A stretch of 64,000 bases of DNA from assembly GCF_011927625.1 (NCBI RefSeq), contig NZ_JAATIZ010000004.1:186001-250000 (forward strand), written 5' to 3'. Of this stretch, positions 44,334 through 53,603 are shown in pieces. The translations under genes were made by a program, and so were the position numbers. Each line of letters opens with the position of its first letter. Positions within the stretch are counted from its first letter, which is position 1. Origin of the DNA: Paenalcaligenes hominis (lineage in GTDB: Bacteria; Pseudomonadota; Gammaproteobacteria; Burkholderiales; Burkholderiaceae_B). The notes under the pieces are model-generated. The model was not told the origin of the DNA and did no database searches. It saw nothing but the letters and a program-made list of their open reading frames with translations.

Positions 44334-45731
44334 TTAACGTAATGTAATTAGCGTTTGTAAGATTTGATCTTGGGTTTTGATGGTTTGCGCATTGGCTTGG
44401 TATGTGCGCTGTGCAATGATCATGTTGACCAGCTCTTGGCTCATGTCGACGTTGGACTCTTCCACCGCCTGACCTTTAACCGTAGCAAAACCGTTGGTTC
44501 CAGGTTGACCTAAAACAGGCTGACCCGACGCACCCGTTTCTACCCAAGCATTCCCACCTATTGCTTGCAAGCCATTCATGTTGTTGAAATCAGCCAAAGC
44601 TAACGCCCCCATGATCTTGCTTTCACCGTTGGTGTAGTTAGCGACAATCGTGCCGTCAGTGGCAATGGACATACTGGAGTATTCGCCAGTCGCGTAGCCG
44701 TTCTGCGTAAATGAAGGGCTAAATTCACCACCAAACTGCGTGGAACCGTTATAGCTTAATGTGACATTTAGCGGTGCCGCTGGCGAACCGTCCTCGCCAA
44801 TGCCGGTAATAGAAAGCTCGAACGGCAACACACTGGCTTTACCGTCTTCGTCCACATTGGCATACGGCCCGATCAAACGTCCAGCGGAATCAAAGCTGAG
44901 ATTATGAACCAGCATGGTATCGCCCGTTACATAATCGCCGGAGGCCACCCCTGTGCCAGAAGCCGGCGTACCTGGTTCACCAGGCTTACCACTTTTACCT
45001 GCTACCGTACCTGTAGGGCTACTTAGAAACTTACCATCGAACTGGTAATACACTTTCCATTCGCTATTGCCTTCGTTTTCAGCCACTTTGACAAAGTATT
45101 GTGTTAACTGATGAGGGTTACCCAATGAATCGTACACCGTGACAGGCAAGGTATGAGTATGGTTTTCAGGCTGGGCCACATTAAAACTGGGCTTGACTAC
45201 GGCAGGCGTTCCTGTTGAAACAATGCCTTCACTGGTCCCGACAATCACAGGGGATCTGGAATCAAAGTTGGCTTTTAGGTCGACAGCACCCGTGGATTTT
45301 GGGGCAATATTACCCACTGGCACTTTAATAGGCGCCACTTGATTGGTGATCATGCCGTCTTCGGTTACCGTAAAGCCGGTTAAACGCTGACCTTGCGCAT
45401 TCACGATTTCTAGATTTTTGTTTGCTGAAAACTGACCGTTGCGTGAGTAAGACACCGCTCCGTTATTGTCTACTAGGCGAAACAACCCTTTGGCACCGTC
45501 AATGGCCATATCAAACTGGTTACCTGATACGCTGATATTTCCCGTTGTGAAACGCTGATTTACGTTTGCAACTTGTACCCCCAAGCCCACACGGGAATTG
45601 GCATACACATCAGCAAAAGCGATGGTGGAGGCTTTAAAACCTACCGTGGCGGAGTTAGCAATATTATTACCAATGACATCTAAATTTTGGGAAGCGGCAT
45701 TTAGTCCGCTTAAACCTTGTCCAAAACCCAT
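44334..45731 (-). CDS. flgE: Flagellar hook protein FlgE
   Basis: The protein has 465 residues. The N-terminal GFGQGLSGLNAASQNLDVIG and NNIANSATVGFKAST, and the C-terminal ELVNMIIAQRTYQANAQTIKTQDQIL, are hook-protein motifs. A Gly/Pro/Ser-rich variable stretch occurs in the middle (about 240-260). It is the hook subunit, built by the FlgD cap with length set by FliK. Confidence 0.97.
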   Translation of the reverse strand: MGFGQGLSGLNAASQNLDVIGNNIANSATVGFKASTIAFADVYANSRVGLGVQVANVNQRFTTGNISVSGNQFDMAIDGAKGLFRLVDNNGAVSYSRNGQFSANKNLEIVNAQGQRLTGFTVTEDGMITNQVAPIKVPVGNIAPKSTGAVDLKANFDSRSPVIVGTSEGIVSTGTPAVVKPSFNVAQPENHTHTLPVTVYDSLGNPHQLTQYFVKVAENEGNSEWKVYYQFDGKFLSSPTGTVAGKSGKPGEPGTPASGTGVASGDYVTGDTMLVHNLSFDSAGRLIGPYANVDEDGKASVLPFELSITGIGEDGSPAAPLNVTLSYNGSTQFGGEFSPSFTQNGYATGEYSSMSIATDGTIVANYTNGESKIMGALALADFNNMNGLQAIGGNAWVETGASGQPVLGQPGTNGFATVKGQAVEESNVDMSQELVNMIIAQRTYQANAQTIKTQDQILQTLITLR

Positions 45732-45793
45732 AGTTTTCCTCTTTCAGTCCGAATAGTGCGGCAGCCGGATACTGTTGGCCTGCCTGCCAAAAA

Positions 45794-46480
45794 TTACATT
45801 ATTTTGCGAATATCAAGCAGCGAGTAATCGCCTGCTAGACCTAAATCTAAGCGCAACCCTTTGGTGGTATAGGCCACACTGTCAACCACGCCATAGCGTA
45901 AGGCTTCGGCGCTAACGGGTGCATCAGCCAAAGAGGCTTTTATCTCTACGTTGTACGCACCATCAGGAAGCACCTGACCGGTGTTATCACGCCCATCCCA
46001 CTCGAAGGAGTACACGCCTGCCTCGCGAATATCGAGCTCGATTTCTCGCACCACACTGCCACCATTATTAAGAATATTGACTGTGACCTTGTCGGCGGTG
46101 CTCATTAAGTCCACCCCAAATGGCGTGGCAACTTTGACATCGGGGTTAGCGGGATCAGAACCCAACGAAATTTTTGACCCCGGCACCAACACCGGCTTGC
46201 CAATTAAATTGGCTGCTTGCATGGACTGAGACACATCCATCTGACCCGATAACGCCAACAAGGTGTCGTTTAGCTGCTGGATGCCCTGTACGGTGGAGAG
46301 TTGAGCGAGTTGACTAGTGATTTGCTCGTTGTCCATAGGGTTAAGGGGATCTTGATTACGCAATTGCGTAATCAGCAGAGTTAAGAAACGATCTTGGGTA
46401 TCGCCCATCAGATCGACCCGACCGCGCGCTGAAGCCAACGCTGCGCCGGCAGGATTTTGAATTGAGTCTACGGTGCTCAT
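45794..46480 (-). CDS. flgD: Hook cap protein FlgD
   Basis: The protein has 228 residues. It has the conserved DRFLTLLITQLRNQDPLNPMDN and QLAQLSTVQGIQQLN near the N terminus, and a Tudor/Ig-like domain (GVYSFEWDGRDNTGQVLPDGAYNV-type, in pieces) in the second half. It caps the growing hook. The codons for LITQLRNQ include a 22-bp perfect palindrome. It overlaps flgC by 1 bp. Confidence 0.96.
   Translation of the reverse strand: MSTVDSIQNPAGAALASARGRVDLMGDTQDRFLTLLITQLRNQDPLNPMDNEQITSQLAQLSTVQGIQQLNDTLLALSGQMDVSQSMQAANLIGKPVLVPGSKISLGSDPANPDVKVATPFGVDLMSTADKVTVNILNNGGSVVREIELDIREAGVYSFEWDGRDNTGQVLPDGAYNVEIKASLADAPVSAEALRYGVVDSVAYTTKGLRLDLGLAGDYSLLDIRKIM
46353..46374. repeat. 22-bp perfect palindrome inside flgD
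   Basis: The bases from 46353 to 46374 read the same on both strands (core gattacgcaattgcgtaatc). It falls in the codons for a conserved FlgD motif, so it may be coincidental, but a perfect palindrome of this length is rare by chance in 64 kb. Confidence 0.6.
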
Positions 46481-46899
46481 TATTGTCCTAAAGTCAGAGT
46501 GCGCATCATGAGGTTTTTGGTGGTGTTGACCACCTCGACGTTGGCCTGATAGGAACGCGAGGCAGAAATCATATTGACCGTTTCAGCCACCACGTCGACA
46601 TTAGGCATCAACACGTATCCGTCCTCGTTTGCAAGAGGATGCTTTGGGTCGTATTGCAAACGCCCCGGGGAGTTGTCTTGGGTTACTTGTGACACACGCA
46701 CGCCACCTACCCCTGCCGTCTGGGCAGCTGGGTTGGCTAAAGGGGTCACTTGAAACACCACATGGCGAGCTTGATAGGGTTTTCCGTCGGGACCGACCGC
46801 GCTGTCTGCATTGGCAATGTTGCTTGCTGATACGTTCAAACGTTGTGACTGTGCAGTTAATGCAGACCCAGCAATTTGAAAAATAGAAAAACTACTCAT
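46480..46899 (-). CDS. flgC: Proximal rod protein FlgC
   Basis: The protein has 139 residues. Family motifs are [29 protein letters not shown] and [34 protein letters not shown] (read in pieces). It is a rod subunit following flgB by 10 bp. Confidence 0.97.
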   Translation of the reverse strand: MSSFSIFQIAGSALTAQSQRLNVSASNIANADSAVGPDGKPYQARHVVFQVTPLANPAAQTAGVGGVRVSQVTQDNSPGRLQYDPKHPLANEDGYVLMPNVDVVAETVNMISASRSYQANVEVVNTTKNLMMRTLTLGQ

Positions 46900-46909
46900 G
46901 AGTTACCCA

Positions 46910-47323
46910 TTATTGTTGAACAGCAGCCATTAAGCCCTTGATGCGCTGTGACAAAAGGTTTAGGCTGGTTTGATACTGCATGGTGTTATCGGCAAAGGCC
47001 ATGCGTTCCACATCCATATCTACGGTATTGCCGTCTAGGGCTGGCTGTAGTGGCTGACGATAAAGCACGTTGGAATTCAACGGCGGCGGCATGGCTGCAC
47101 CAGGAATATGACGACTGGAAGTTAAAGCAAGTTGGGTAGGAGGCAAGGGTTGCGTAGCCCCACCCATCGCTTGTTTTAAGGCAGCGTTAAAATCCATATC
47201 ACGCGCTTTATAATTGGGCGTGTCTGCATTAGCAATATTGGACGCAAGGATTTCCTGCCGCTGTTGGCGCAAGGCCAATGCAGTTTGGTGGAATGCAAAA
47301 TGTTGGGAAAGACGATCAACCAT
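46910..47323 (-). CDS. flgB: Proximal rod protein FlgB
   Basis: The protein has 137 residues. It has [21 protein letters not shown] and NTVDMDVERMAFADNTMQYQ, both typical. It is the first gene of the flgB-J operon; the 171-bp gap to divergent flgA must hold promoters for both, but no sigma-28 site is seen there. Confidence 0.97.
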   Translation of the reverse strand: MVDRLSQHFAFHQTALALRQQRQEILASNIANADTPNYKARDMDFNAALKQAMGGATQPLPPTQLALTSSRHIPGAAMPPPLNSNVLYRQPLQPALDGNTVDMDVERMAFADNTMQYQTSLNLLSQRIKGLMAAVQQ

Positions 47324-47494
47324 AACGATGTATCACTGCCAGCACGTAATGAGAAAAAGTGAAAAATTGTGACTTTATGACACAGTAACTTCGATAGTAA
47401 CGCCTAGTCATTGCGGTTAAACTAAGAAACAAGCGACTAAAAGCGCTCCAGTTTCACTATTGAATAGGCTACGACCTCGACACGCATTGCATCT

Positions 47495-48184
47495 ATGACC
47501 CTAAAACGCCTTCCTTTTTTTCTTGCGGCATTGGTTTTATCGACGCTGACTTTTGCACAAAGTCTACAAAACCCTGACGAGGTGGCCGAGGTCGCAGAGC
47601 AATTTCTCCTTGAGCAAGCGGCGGCTTATCCTGGGGTCGCTAGTGTACATATCAGCCCGCCTACCATTCGCAACCAACCCCAATGCGACCAGTTGCAACC
47701 TGTGCTGTCCTCTGGGGCTAGATTACGTTCTAGGCAAACCTTAACTGTGCATTGTTTAGCCCCACAACCCTGGAGCCTTCATGTGCAGGCTCAAATCACC
47801 GTTCAAGGCTATTACTACGTTAGCAACCGTACGTTACAAGTCGGTGATACACTGGGCATGGATGACTTAATTGGTCGTGAAGGCGATATTTTACGCTTAG
47901 CGCCCAATACAATCATTGATCCAAGTCTAGCTATTGGTTATATCGCTACCCAGCGCATTAATGCAGGCAGTGTGATTCGCAGCAGTGCTTTACGCGACCC
48001 GCAATCCATTCAACGAGGCCAAATGGTTCGCACTCTGGCGCGGGGCGCTGGTTTTGTTGCGACTGGCGAAGGCCAAGCCCTGCAAAGCGGGTCGCCCGGC
48101 AGCCAAATTCAAGTTCGTGTCAGTTCAGGTCAAATCATCACTGGTACAGTGCTTGATGCGCAAACCGTTCAAGTTTTGATGTAA
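47495..48184 (+). CDS. flgA: P-ring assembly chaperone FlgA
   Basis: The protein has 229 residues. It has an N-terminal signal peptide (LKRLPFFLAALVLSTLTFAQ) and a C-terminal SAF domain (about 105-225: VSNRTLQVGDTLGMDDLI, INAGSVIRSSALRDPQSIQRGQMV). It is the periplasmic chaperone for FlgI. It is divergent from flgB. Confidence 0.95.
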   Translation: MTLKRLPFFLAALVLSTLTFAQSLQNPDEVAEVAEQFLLEQAAAYPGVASVHISPPTIRNQPQCDQLQPVLSSGARLRSRQTLTVHCLAPQPWSLHVQAQITVQGYYYVSNRTLQVGDTLGMDDLIGREGDILRLAPNTIIDPSLAIGYIATQRINAGSVIRSSALRDPQSIQRGQMVRTLARGAGFVATGEGQALQSGSPGSQIQVRVSSGQIITGTVLDAQTVQVLM

Positions 48185-48213
48185 GTCAACACCTTTGCTT
48201 GCAAATCAAGCCC

Positions 48214-48240
48214 TAAACTAATTTATTTGTGCACCGTTAA
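48214..48240 (+). promoter_or_regulatory. Sigma-28 promoter of flgMN
   Basis: TAAA (48214-48217), a 15-bp spacer, then ACCGTTAA (48233-48240), 36 bp before the flgM ATG. It would let FliA drive synthesis of its own inhibitor and of the FlgN chaperone. Confidence 0.78.
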
Positions 48241-48276
48241 TACTTCACATAGAGAAAAATCAGATCGGAGCCCATC

Positions 48277-48561
48277 ATGAAAATTACACCTAACGATTAC
48301 CGCCCTACTGTTAGCGATCGCGCCACGACCTCCAAGTCCACCACGCAGGCTAAAGCAGAAACCACACAGGCTTCACGCAGCGCCTCGGTGGATTTCAGCC
48401 CGGCCGCGCGTCAACTGCAACAATTGCATTCTGATCACAACGATATTGATATAGATCGTGTTAATGCATTGCGCACGGCACTCGCTAATGGCACACTTGA
48501 AATCGATACGTCTCGCATTGCCGATCGTCTCATTCATACAGCGCGCGATCTTTTAAAATAA
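48277..48561 (+). CDS. flgM: Anti-sigma-28 factor FlgM
   Basis: The protein has 94 residues. The disordered N-terminal part is rich in Thr, Ser and Ala, and the C-terminal FliA-binding part reads IDIDRVNALRTALANGTLEIDTSRIADRLI (in pieces). It holds FliA inactive until it is exported through the completed hook. CGGAG upstream supports the start. flgN follows 9 bp later. Confidence 0.94.
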   Translation: MKITPNDYRPTVSDRATTSKSTTQAKAETTQASRSASVDFSPAARQLQQLHSDHNDIDIDRVNALRTALANGTLEIDTSRIADRLIHTARDLLK

Positions 48562-48570
48562 TTTCCCTCT

Positions 48571-49044
48571 ATGACTTCTTCTGCTTTATTAACTCTAATT
48601 CAATCTGAACTCGAGCTCATCGAGCATTTCATTTTCACCTTAGAAAAAGAACACGAGACGTTATTAAGCAGCTATAGCAATGATGAGCTCTTTGATTTAA
48701 CTGAAATTAAAAACCAATACGCCGAACGTTTAGATAACGCCGCCCAGCAGCGCGAGCAGCTTTTACAGCAGCTAAATCTACCCGCCGGACGCCCAGGTTT
48801 ACTTGAAGCTCGTCTTTTAGATCCAGCCTTAGCTAAAGCCGTTGACACCTTATTGGCTTTAGCCGAACAAGCCAAAACACTCAATGAAAAAAACGGTGTG
48901 TTGATTCAGGCCTATTTAAACTACACCACCGAAGCGCTGTCTGCTTTTGGCCAGGCCGCCACCTCGCCCAATCAGGACGTGTACGACGCTCAGGGCAAAA
49001 AACAAACGGGCTTAGCCGCTAGACGTGGCTATATCCAAGCCTAG
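48571..49044 (+). CDS. flgN: Flagellar export chaperone FlgN
   Basis: The protein has 157 residues and is helical. FlgN family features are LIEHFIFTLEKEHETLL, LTEIKNQYAERLDN and the C-terminal YDAQGKKQTGLAARR. It is the chaperone for FlgK and FlgL. It is convergent with flhF, whose stop is 19 bp away. Confidence 0.92.
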   Translation: MTSSALLTLIQSELELIEHFIFTLEKEHETLLSSYSNDELFDLTEIKNQYAERLDNAAQQREQLLQQLNLPAGRPGLLEARLLDPALAKAVDTLLALAEQAKTLNEKNGVLIQAYLNYTTEALSAFGQAATSPNQDVYDAQGKKQTGLAARRGYIQA

Positions 49045-49063
49045 GGCGGCGGGTTACTTATTC

Positions 49064-51481
49064 CTAGTCGTGCTGGGCCTGCAGCAAATCTTTTAAATTC
49101 CATAATTTTAATAATGAAGACGGAATTTGACTTTGATTCACTGCGTTTGGCCCAATCAATTGCTCAAGCACTCGACGCACTGAAGCCAGCTCTTTGTATT
49201 GATCTAGCTCCCAAGCCGTTGCGCCGAACAACGCGGCCAACTCTAGGCCATAGGCCATGGGTAGCTGCTGTTGCTTGGTATAGGTTTGTAAGGGGCGATT
49301 ATGGTAGGCACGTCCTACTGCACGTAAGAGGTTTTTAGCTTCCACGTGCTGCAATACCCACTTTGCTAGCTGTTCCGGCGTGGAGGATAACTGACGATCT
49401 AACAAGCAAAAACAATAAAAGGTTTTGACTTCTTTAAGGGTCTGAGCATTTAACGCTTGCAAAACAAACAAGTTCACATGCTGGGTTTGACCACCTCGAG
49501 TCCGCAGCTCGACGGGGGCTTGGGCATACCAAAAACTAACCGCCGTACCAGACATGCCTGCTAACAACTGATAAGGCAACGCCATTTTGGGGTAGTTTAA
49601 AGCATAAAACTCGAGGTTTTTACTGATCGCTGCGGGAGTGCTATGACCGTCTACGTGCCAGCAACGTGTAGCAGGCGCCACCATCGCCATCACGTTGGTA
49701 CGGGTATTAGCCCACTGCCCCCACCACTGATTGTTGTGTTCTTCGACCCAATGGACGACTTGTGCAGGTGGGGTGTGGTCTTGCGCCCATTGCAGCGCAT
49801 GCGCTAGCTCAAAACGCGGCGTTTTAGGGGCGGACTTGTGAATACCACTATTGGCATACCACGTTTTTTTATCACTTAGCTGCAACATCGGCATGGCTAA
49901 AAGCTGGCCTGTACTAGCGCCTACGAGCGAGGCGTACAACTGCGATTGCGCACCGGTTAAACGCTGTTTAATGTGATGCATGACAACGGGCGCTTCAGGC
50001 GCTAGCTCGGTGGCCTCTAGCACCGCGGAGCGCAGCTGATTTTGAGCCCATTGCGCCAAGTCTGGCCGAGCTTGATCGGGTTTGGTGGCACGCCAAAAAT
50101 CAAATGCCGTAGCACTCATGGCGTGCTGATCGACCTGACTGATGATTTGGCGTAATACGTCTATATTTTCATCGGCGAGATGACTCAGAGCTAATACTTG
50201 TTTAATCATGTGATCTTGGTTGGCAGCATGTTGATGTTGGGCTTGTTCTTGGACCTCAGAGGCCGTCATTAGCGCCGCTAAATCCGCTGTGGTCGGTGCA
50301 AACAAAACGCGACTGTTTGGGCTTTTAGCCAATGCCATATCGACTAATTGCGATGCATTTAAAAAACGTAAATTTTCAGGGACTCGCTGACCATCAGAGA
50401 CATAATGAATAGGTAGTTGGTAACGTAAGGCCACATCAAGCGCCGCGCCTAAACGGCTGGCCTCGTCGACTTTACTGATTACACAGCCTGCTAAGGGCGA
50501 ACCGCCGTCCTTGCTGTAGGTACGCGCCACCTCGTCTAAGGTATCGCCATGACTGGCCGCATTTAACACTAACAGACGCTGAATACGACGCCCAGCACTG
50601 GCCAACATAGCGGCCTGATCTTGAACGTACTTGTCGCGTTGGCTAACCCCCACATTATCGATCAAAATTACTTGATCAGCGCGCAATCCTAACATAATTT
50701 GACGTAGTTCTTGCGCATTGCGCACCACATGAATGGGCACATGGAGCAAATCGGCGTAAATCTTCAGTTGGGTATCTGCGCCAATACGGTACGTATCGGT
50801 GGTGATGAGCACCACCTGCTCGGCCCCAAATTGACGCACCGCACGGGCGGCTAGCTTAGCCAAGGTAGTGGTTTTGCCCACACCGGTTGGTCCTACTAGG
50901 GCCAAAGCCAAACCCGGCTGCCATAAATGATGTTCATTTTTTAATACAGGCAAATGGCTGTCGAGCTCTTTGCGTACCCATTGCATGGCCGCGCGTAACG
51001 ACAAGTTAGGGGGCAGCCGTTTTAACATGGCGCGCAATAACGCGGTGCTAAAACCAAATGCCAATAGGTTTTGAAACAGAGTTAACTGGTTTGAGTTAGC
51101 GCGCAGCTCGTTGCTCCATAAGAGCTCTTCAATACGCCCCTCAAGCGAACCCTTTAAAGAGCTAATAGCCGTCATTAGCTCGTGTGCGGGAGTAGGAGCT
51201 GGTTGACGTGGCGGTGGCACCATAGCTGGGCGTTCAGCTTGCGGTGTTGCAGTTGGGGCTGGCTCTGCGCGCATACTTTCATACATGGATTTGGCGGCGC
51301 TGGGTGTGACCGGGGCCGCGGGCGCTAACGCCTCGGGCTCGGTCGTGCCATCAGCAGCTAAAATTTCTACGCCCCCATTCACTCGCTTGTTAGACACAAT
51401 AAGTGCATCGGGGCCAAGCGCCAAGCGCACCTGACGCATAGCCTCTCGACTTGTAGCACCAAAAAAACGACTGATATTCAT
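49064..51481 (-). CDS. flhF: SRP-family GTPase FlhF with long C-terminal extension
   Basis: The protein has 805 residues, against about 400-500 for most FlhF proteins. Residues 1-45 are the conserved B domain (MNISRFFGATSREAMRQVRL). A Pro/Ala linker runs to about 100. The NG GTPase domain spans about 120-395, with the P loop GPTGVGKTT (197-205) and TTDTYRIGADTQLKIYA (227-243). G3 reads DNVGVSQRD (275-283) where DTxG is usual, and G4 reads SKVDE. Residues about 396-805 form an extra region of unknown fold, with no second P loop. FlhF sets flagellar placement and number, usually with FlhG, but no flhG is present next to it. It follows flhA by 2 bp. Confidence 0.93.
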   Translation of the reverse strand: MNISRFFGATSREAMRQVRLALGPDALIVSNKRVNGGVEILAADGTTEPEALAPAAPVTPSAAKSMYESMRAEPAPTATPQAERPAMVPPPRQPAPTPAHELMTAISSLKGSLEGRIEELLWSNELRANSNQLTLFQNLLAFGFSTALLRAMLKRLPPNLSLRAAMQWVRKELDSHLPVLKNEHHLWQPGLALALVGPTGVGKTTTLAKLAARAVRQFGAEQVVLITTDTYRIGADTQLKIYADLLHVPIHVVRNAQELRQIMLGLRADQVILIDNVGVSQRDKYVQDQAAMLASAGRRIQRLLVLNAASHGDTLDEVARTYSKDGGSPLAGCVISKVDEASRLGAALDVALRYQLPIHYVSDGQRVPENLRFLNASQLVDMALAKSPNSRVLFAPTTADLAALMTASEVQEQAQHQHAANQDHMIKQVLALSHLADENIDVLRQIISQVDQHAMSATAFDFWRATKPDQARPDLAQWAQNQLRSAVLEATELAPEAPVVMHHIKQRLTGAQSQLYASLVGASTGQLLAMPMLQLSDKKTWYANSGIHKSAPKTPRFELAHALQWAQDHTPPAQVVHWVEEHNNQWWGQWANTRTNVMAMVAPATRCWHVDGHSTPAAISKNLEFYALNYPKMALPYQLLAGMSGTAVSFWYAQAPVELRTRGGQTQHVNLFVLQALNAQTLKEVKTFYCFCLLDRQLSSTPEQLAKWVLQHVEAKNLLRAVGRAYHNRPLQTYTKQQQLPMAYGLELAALFGATAWELDQYKELASVRRVLEQLIGPNAVNQSQIPSSLLKLWNLKDLLQAQHD

Positions 51482-51483
51482 TG

Positions 51484-53601
51484 TTAACTACCTATGACCG
51501 CTGTCACGCGCATCACGCGCTCTTCAGGAATTTCCTGGGTAGATAAAACCCCCAGCTGGGGAATATGCTGACGTAAAAAACGCGCTAATGGCACACGTAA
51601 CGTCGGACTCACGACCAACACCGCCGCATCCCCCATGGACTCTTGTTGCTGTACGGCTTGTTGAGCCTGCATCAGCACACTTTCTGCTAAACCGGGCTCC
51701 AATGCCCCACTCGTGGTTAAGGCTTGTGTTAGCACGTTTTCTAATCGCCCCTCTAAGCCAATGACGCGCATTTCTGATTCACCAGGGAACCATTGCTGGG
51801 TAATCGCGCGCCCTAAGGCGATGCGCACTAATACCAGCAGTTCGGCGCCCTCATCAAATTGTGCCCCCGCTTGAATTTGCTGCTGTAAACGCGGCGCATT
51901 TTCTGCTAGGGATTCGAGAATGGTACGCATGTCACGAATAGGGACTTCTTCTTCCAAGAGACCACGCAATACACGATGCAATAAGCCCAATGTCACCACC
52001 TTGGGTACCAAGTCTTCTACTAAGCGCGGCAAGTCACGTGCCACTCGATCCAATAACTGTTGGACTTCTTGGCGACCCAATAACTGGGAACCAAAACGGT
52101 GCAGCAAGTGGTTTAAGTGCGTAGCAATCACGGTACTGGCATCGACTACGGTGTAGCCCGCAATTTGTGCTTGTTCACGCAAACTCACATCAATCCAATA
52201 CGCCGGCAAGCCAAAGGCAGGGTCTGTGGTAGGTGAGCCAGGCAATTTCATCGACACCCCACCAGGATCAATAGCTAACCACTGAGTAGGCAAGGCGCTG
52301 CCCTGCCCAACCTCGACACCATGCAACAAAATACGGTAATCATTGGGTTTTAACTCTAGATTATCGCGTATATGGACAACGGGTGGTAAGAAACCAATGT
52401 CTTGAGCGTATTTTTTTCTAAGACTGCGAATACGATGTAAGAGCTCGCCATTTTGAGCGTGGTCAACGAGAGAAATTAACCTATACCCGACTTCTAGACC
52501 TAGCGGGTCAACCAGCGACACATCATCCCAACTGGCCTCGGCAGCGGCTGCTTCGGCAGCCTCGGCGACGGCATCAGGACCAGAAAGCTCGGGGTCTAAC
52601 CCACCTTGTTGCTGACGCTTTAACGTATACCACCCCATGCCTGCCAACGAAGCAGCTAGGGCTAAAAAAGCCACATGTGGCATATTGGGAATTAAACCCA
52701 TAATGCCTAGAATACCTGCGGTTAAAAACATCACATTGGGGTTGTTAAACAACTGCCCCACCATTTGTGAGCCCACATCGTTATCGTCGGTGGTGGCAAC
52801 GCGCGACACCACCACACCCGCAGCTGTGGAAATAATCAATGCTGGAATTTGGGCTACTAAGCCATCACCAATCGTTAACAAGGTATAGACGTGACCCGCT
52901 TCTGCAAAAGATAAGTCATGTTGCCCCACGCCCACAATTAAGCCGCCCACCACGTTAATCACCATGATTAATAAGCCCGCAATGGCATCGCCGCGTACAA
53001 ACTTGCTGGCACCGTCCATGGAGCCGTAAAAATCGGCTTCCTGAGACACCTCGGTGCGGCGCCGACGTGCCTCATCCTCGCCAATTAGGCCAGCATTTAA
53101 ATCGGCATCAATGGCCATTTGTTTGCCAGGCATCGCATCTAAGGTAAACCGTGCGCCCACCTCTGCAATGCGCCCTGCCCCTTTGGTGATGACCATGAAG
53201 TTAATGATGATTAATATCATGAACACAATCAAACCAACGGCAAAATTCCCCCCCACCAAAAATTGCCCAAAGGCCTCGATCACACGCCCTGCGGCAGCCG
53301 GACCCTCGTGGCCATTAAGCAATACGACCCGAGTAGAGGCAACGTTCAACCCCAGACGCAACAAGGTTGTAAACAATAAAATAGAGGGGAACGCAGCAAA
53401 ATCTAAGGCTTTTTTGGTGAACATAGCCACCAACAGCACCATGATGGACAGCGCAATATTAAAGGTAAAGAGCAAGTCCAAGATAAAGGGCGGCAATGGC
53501 AGCACCATCATGGACAAGATCATTAAAATCAGTACCGGCCCAACTAGCAGCTTTGCTTGCTCACCACCAGACGTTCGGAAAAAGGCAATTAAATGGTTCA
53601 T
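51484..53601 (-). CDS. flhA: Flagellar export gate protein FlhA
   Basis: The protein has 705 residues. About eight membrane segments fill the first 320 residues, with the FHIPEP-type motif region TKGAGRIAEVGARFTLDAMPGKQMAIDADLNAG (read in pieces). The cytoplasmic domain spans about 360-700. It is the export-gate subunit that receives chaperone-substrate complexes. It lies 2 bp after flhB. Confidence 0.97.
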   Translation of the reverse strand: MNHLIAFFRTSGGEQAKLLVGPVLILMILSMMVLPLPPFILDLLFTFNIALSIMVLLVAMFTKKALDFAAFPSILLFTTLLRLGLNVASTRVVLLNGHEGPAAAGRVIEAFGQFLVGGNFAVGLIVFMILIIINFMVITKGAGRIAEVGARFTLDAMPGKQMAIDADLNAGLIGEDEARRRRTEVSQEADFYGSMDGASKFVRGDAIAGLLIMVINVVGGLIVGVGQHDLSFAEAGHVYTLLTIGDGLVAQIPALIISTAAGVVVSRVATTDDNDVGSQMVGQLFNNPNVMFLTAGILGIMGLIPNMPHVAFLALAASLAGMGWYTLKRQQQGGLDPELSGPDAVAEAAEAAAAEASWDDVSLVDPLGLEVGYRLISLVDHAQNGELLHRIRSLRKKYAQDIGFLPPVVHIRDNLELKPNDYRILLHGVEVGQGSALPTQWLAIDPGGVSMKLPGSPTTDPAFGLPAYWIDVSLREQAQIAGYTVVDASTVIATHLNHLLHRFGSQLLGRQEVQQLLDRVARDLPRLVEDLVPKVVTLGLLHRVLRGLLEEEVPIRDMRTILESLAENAPRLQQQIQAGAQFDEGAELLVLVRIALGRAITQQWFPGESEMRVIGLEGRLENVLTQALTTSGALEPGLAESVLMQAQQAVQQQESMGDAAVLVVSPTLRVPLARFLRQHIPQLGVLSTQEIPEERVMRVTAVIGS

Positions 53602-53603
53602 AC

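Noticed and set aside
47324-47494. Sigma-28 promoter in the flgA/flgB gap
   Set aside because: No TAAA-N15-CCGTTAA match is seen; earlier-class promoters are expected here.
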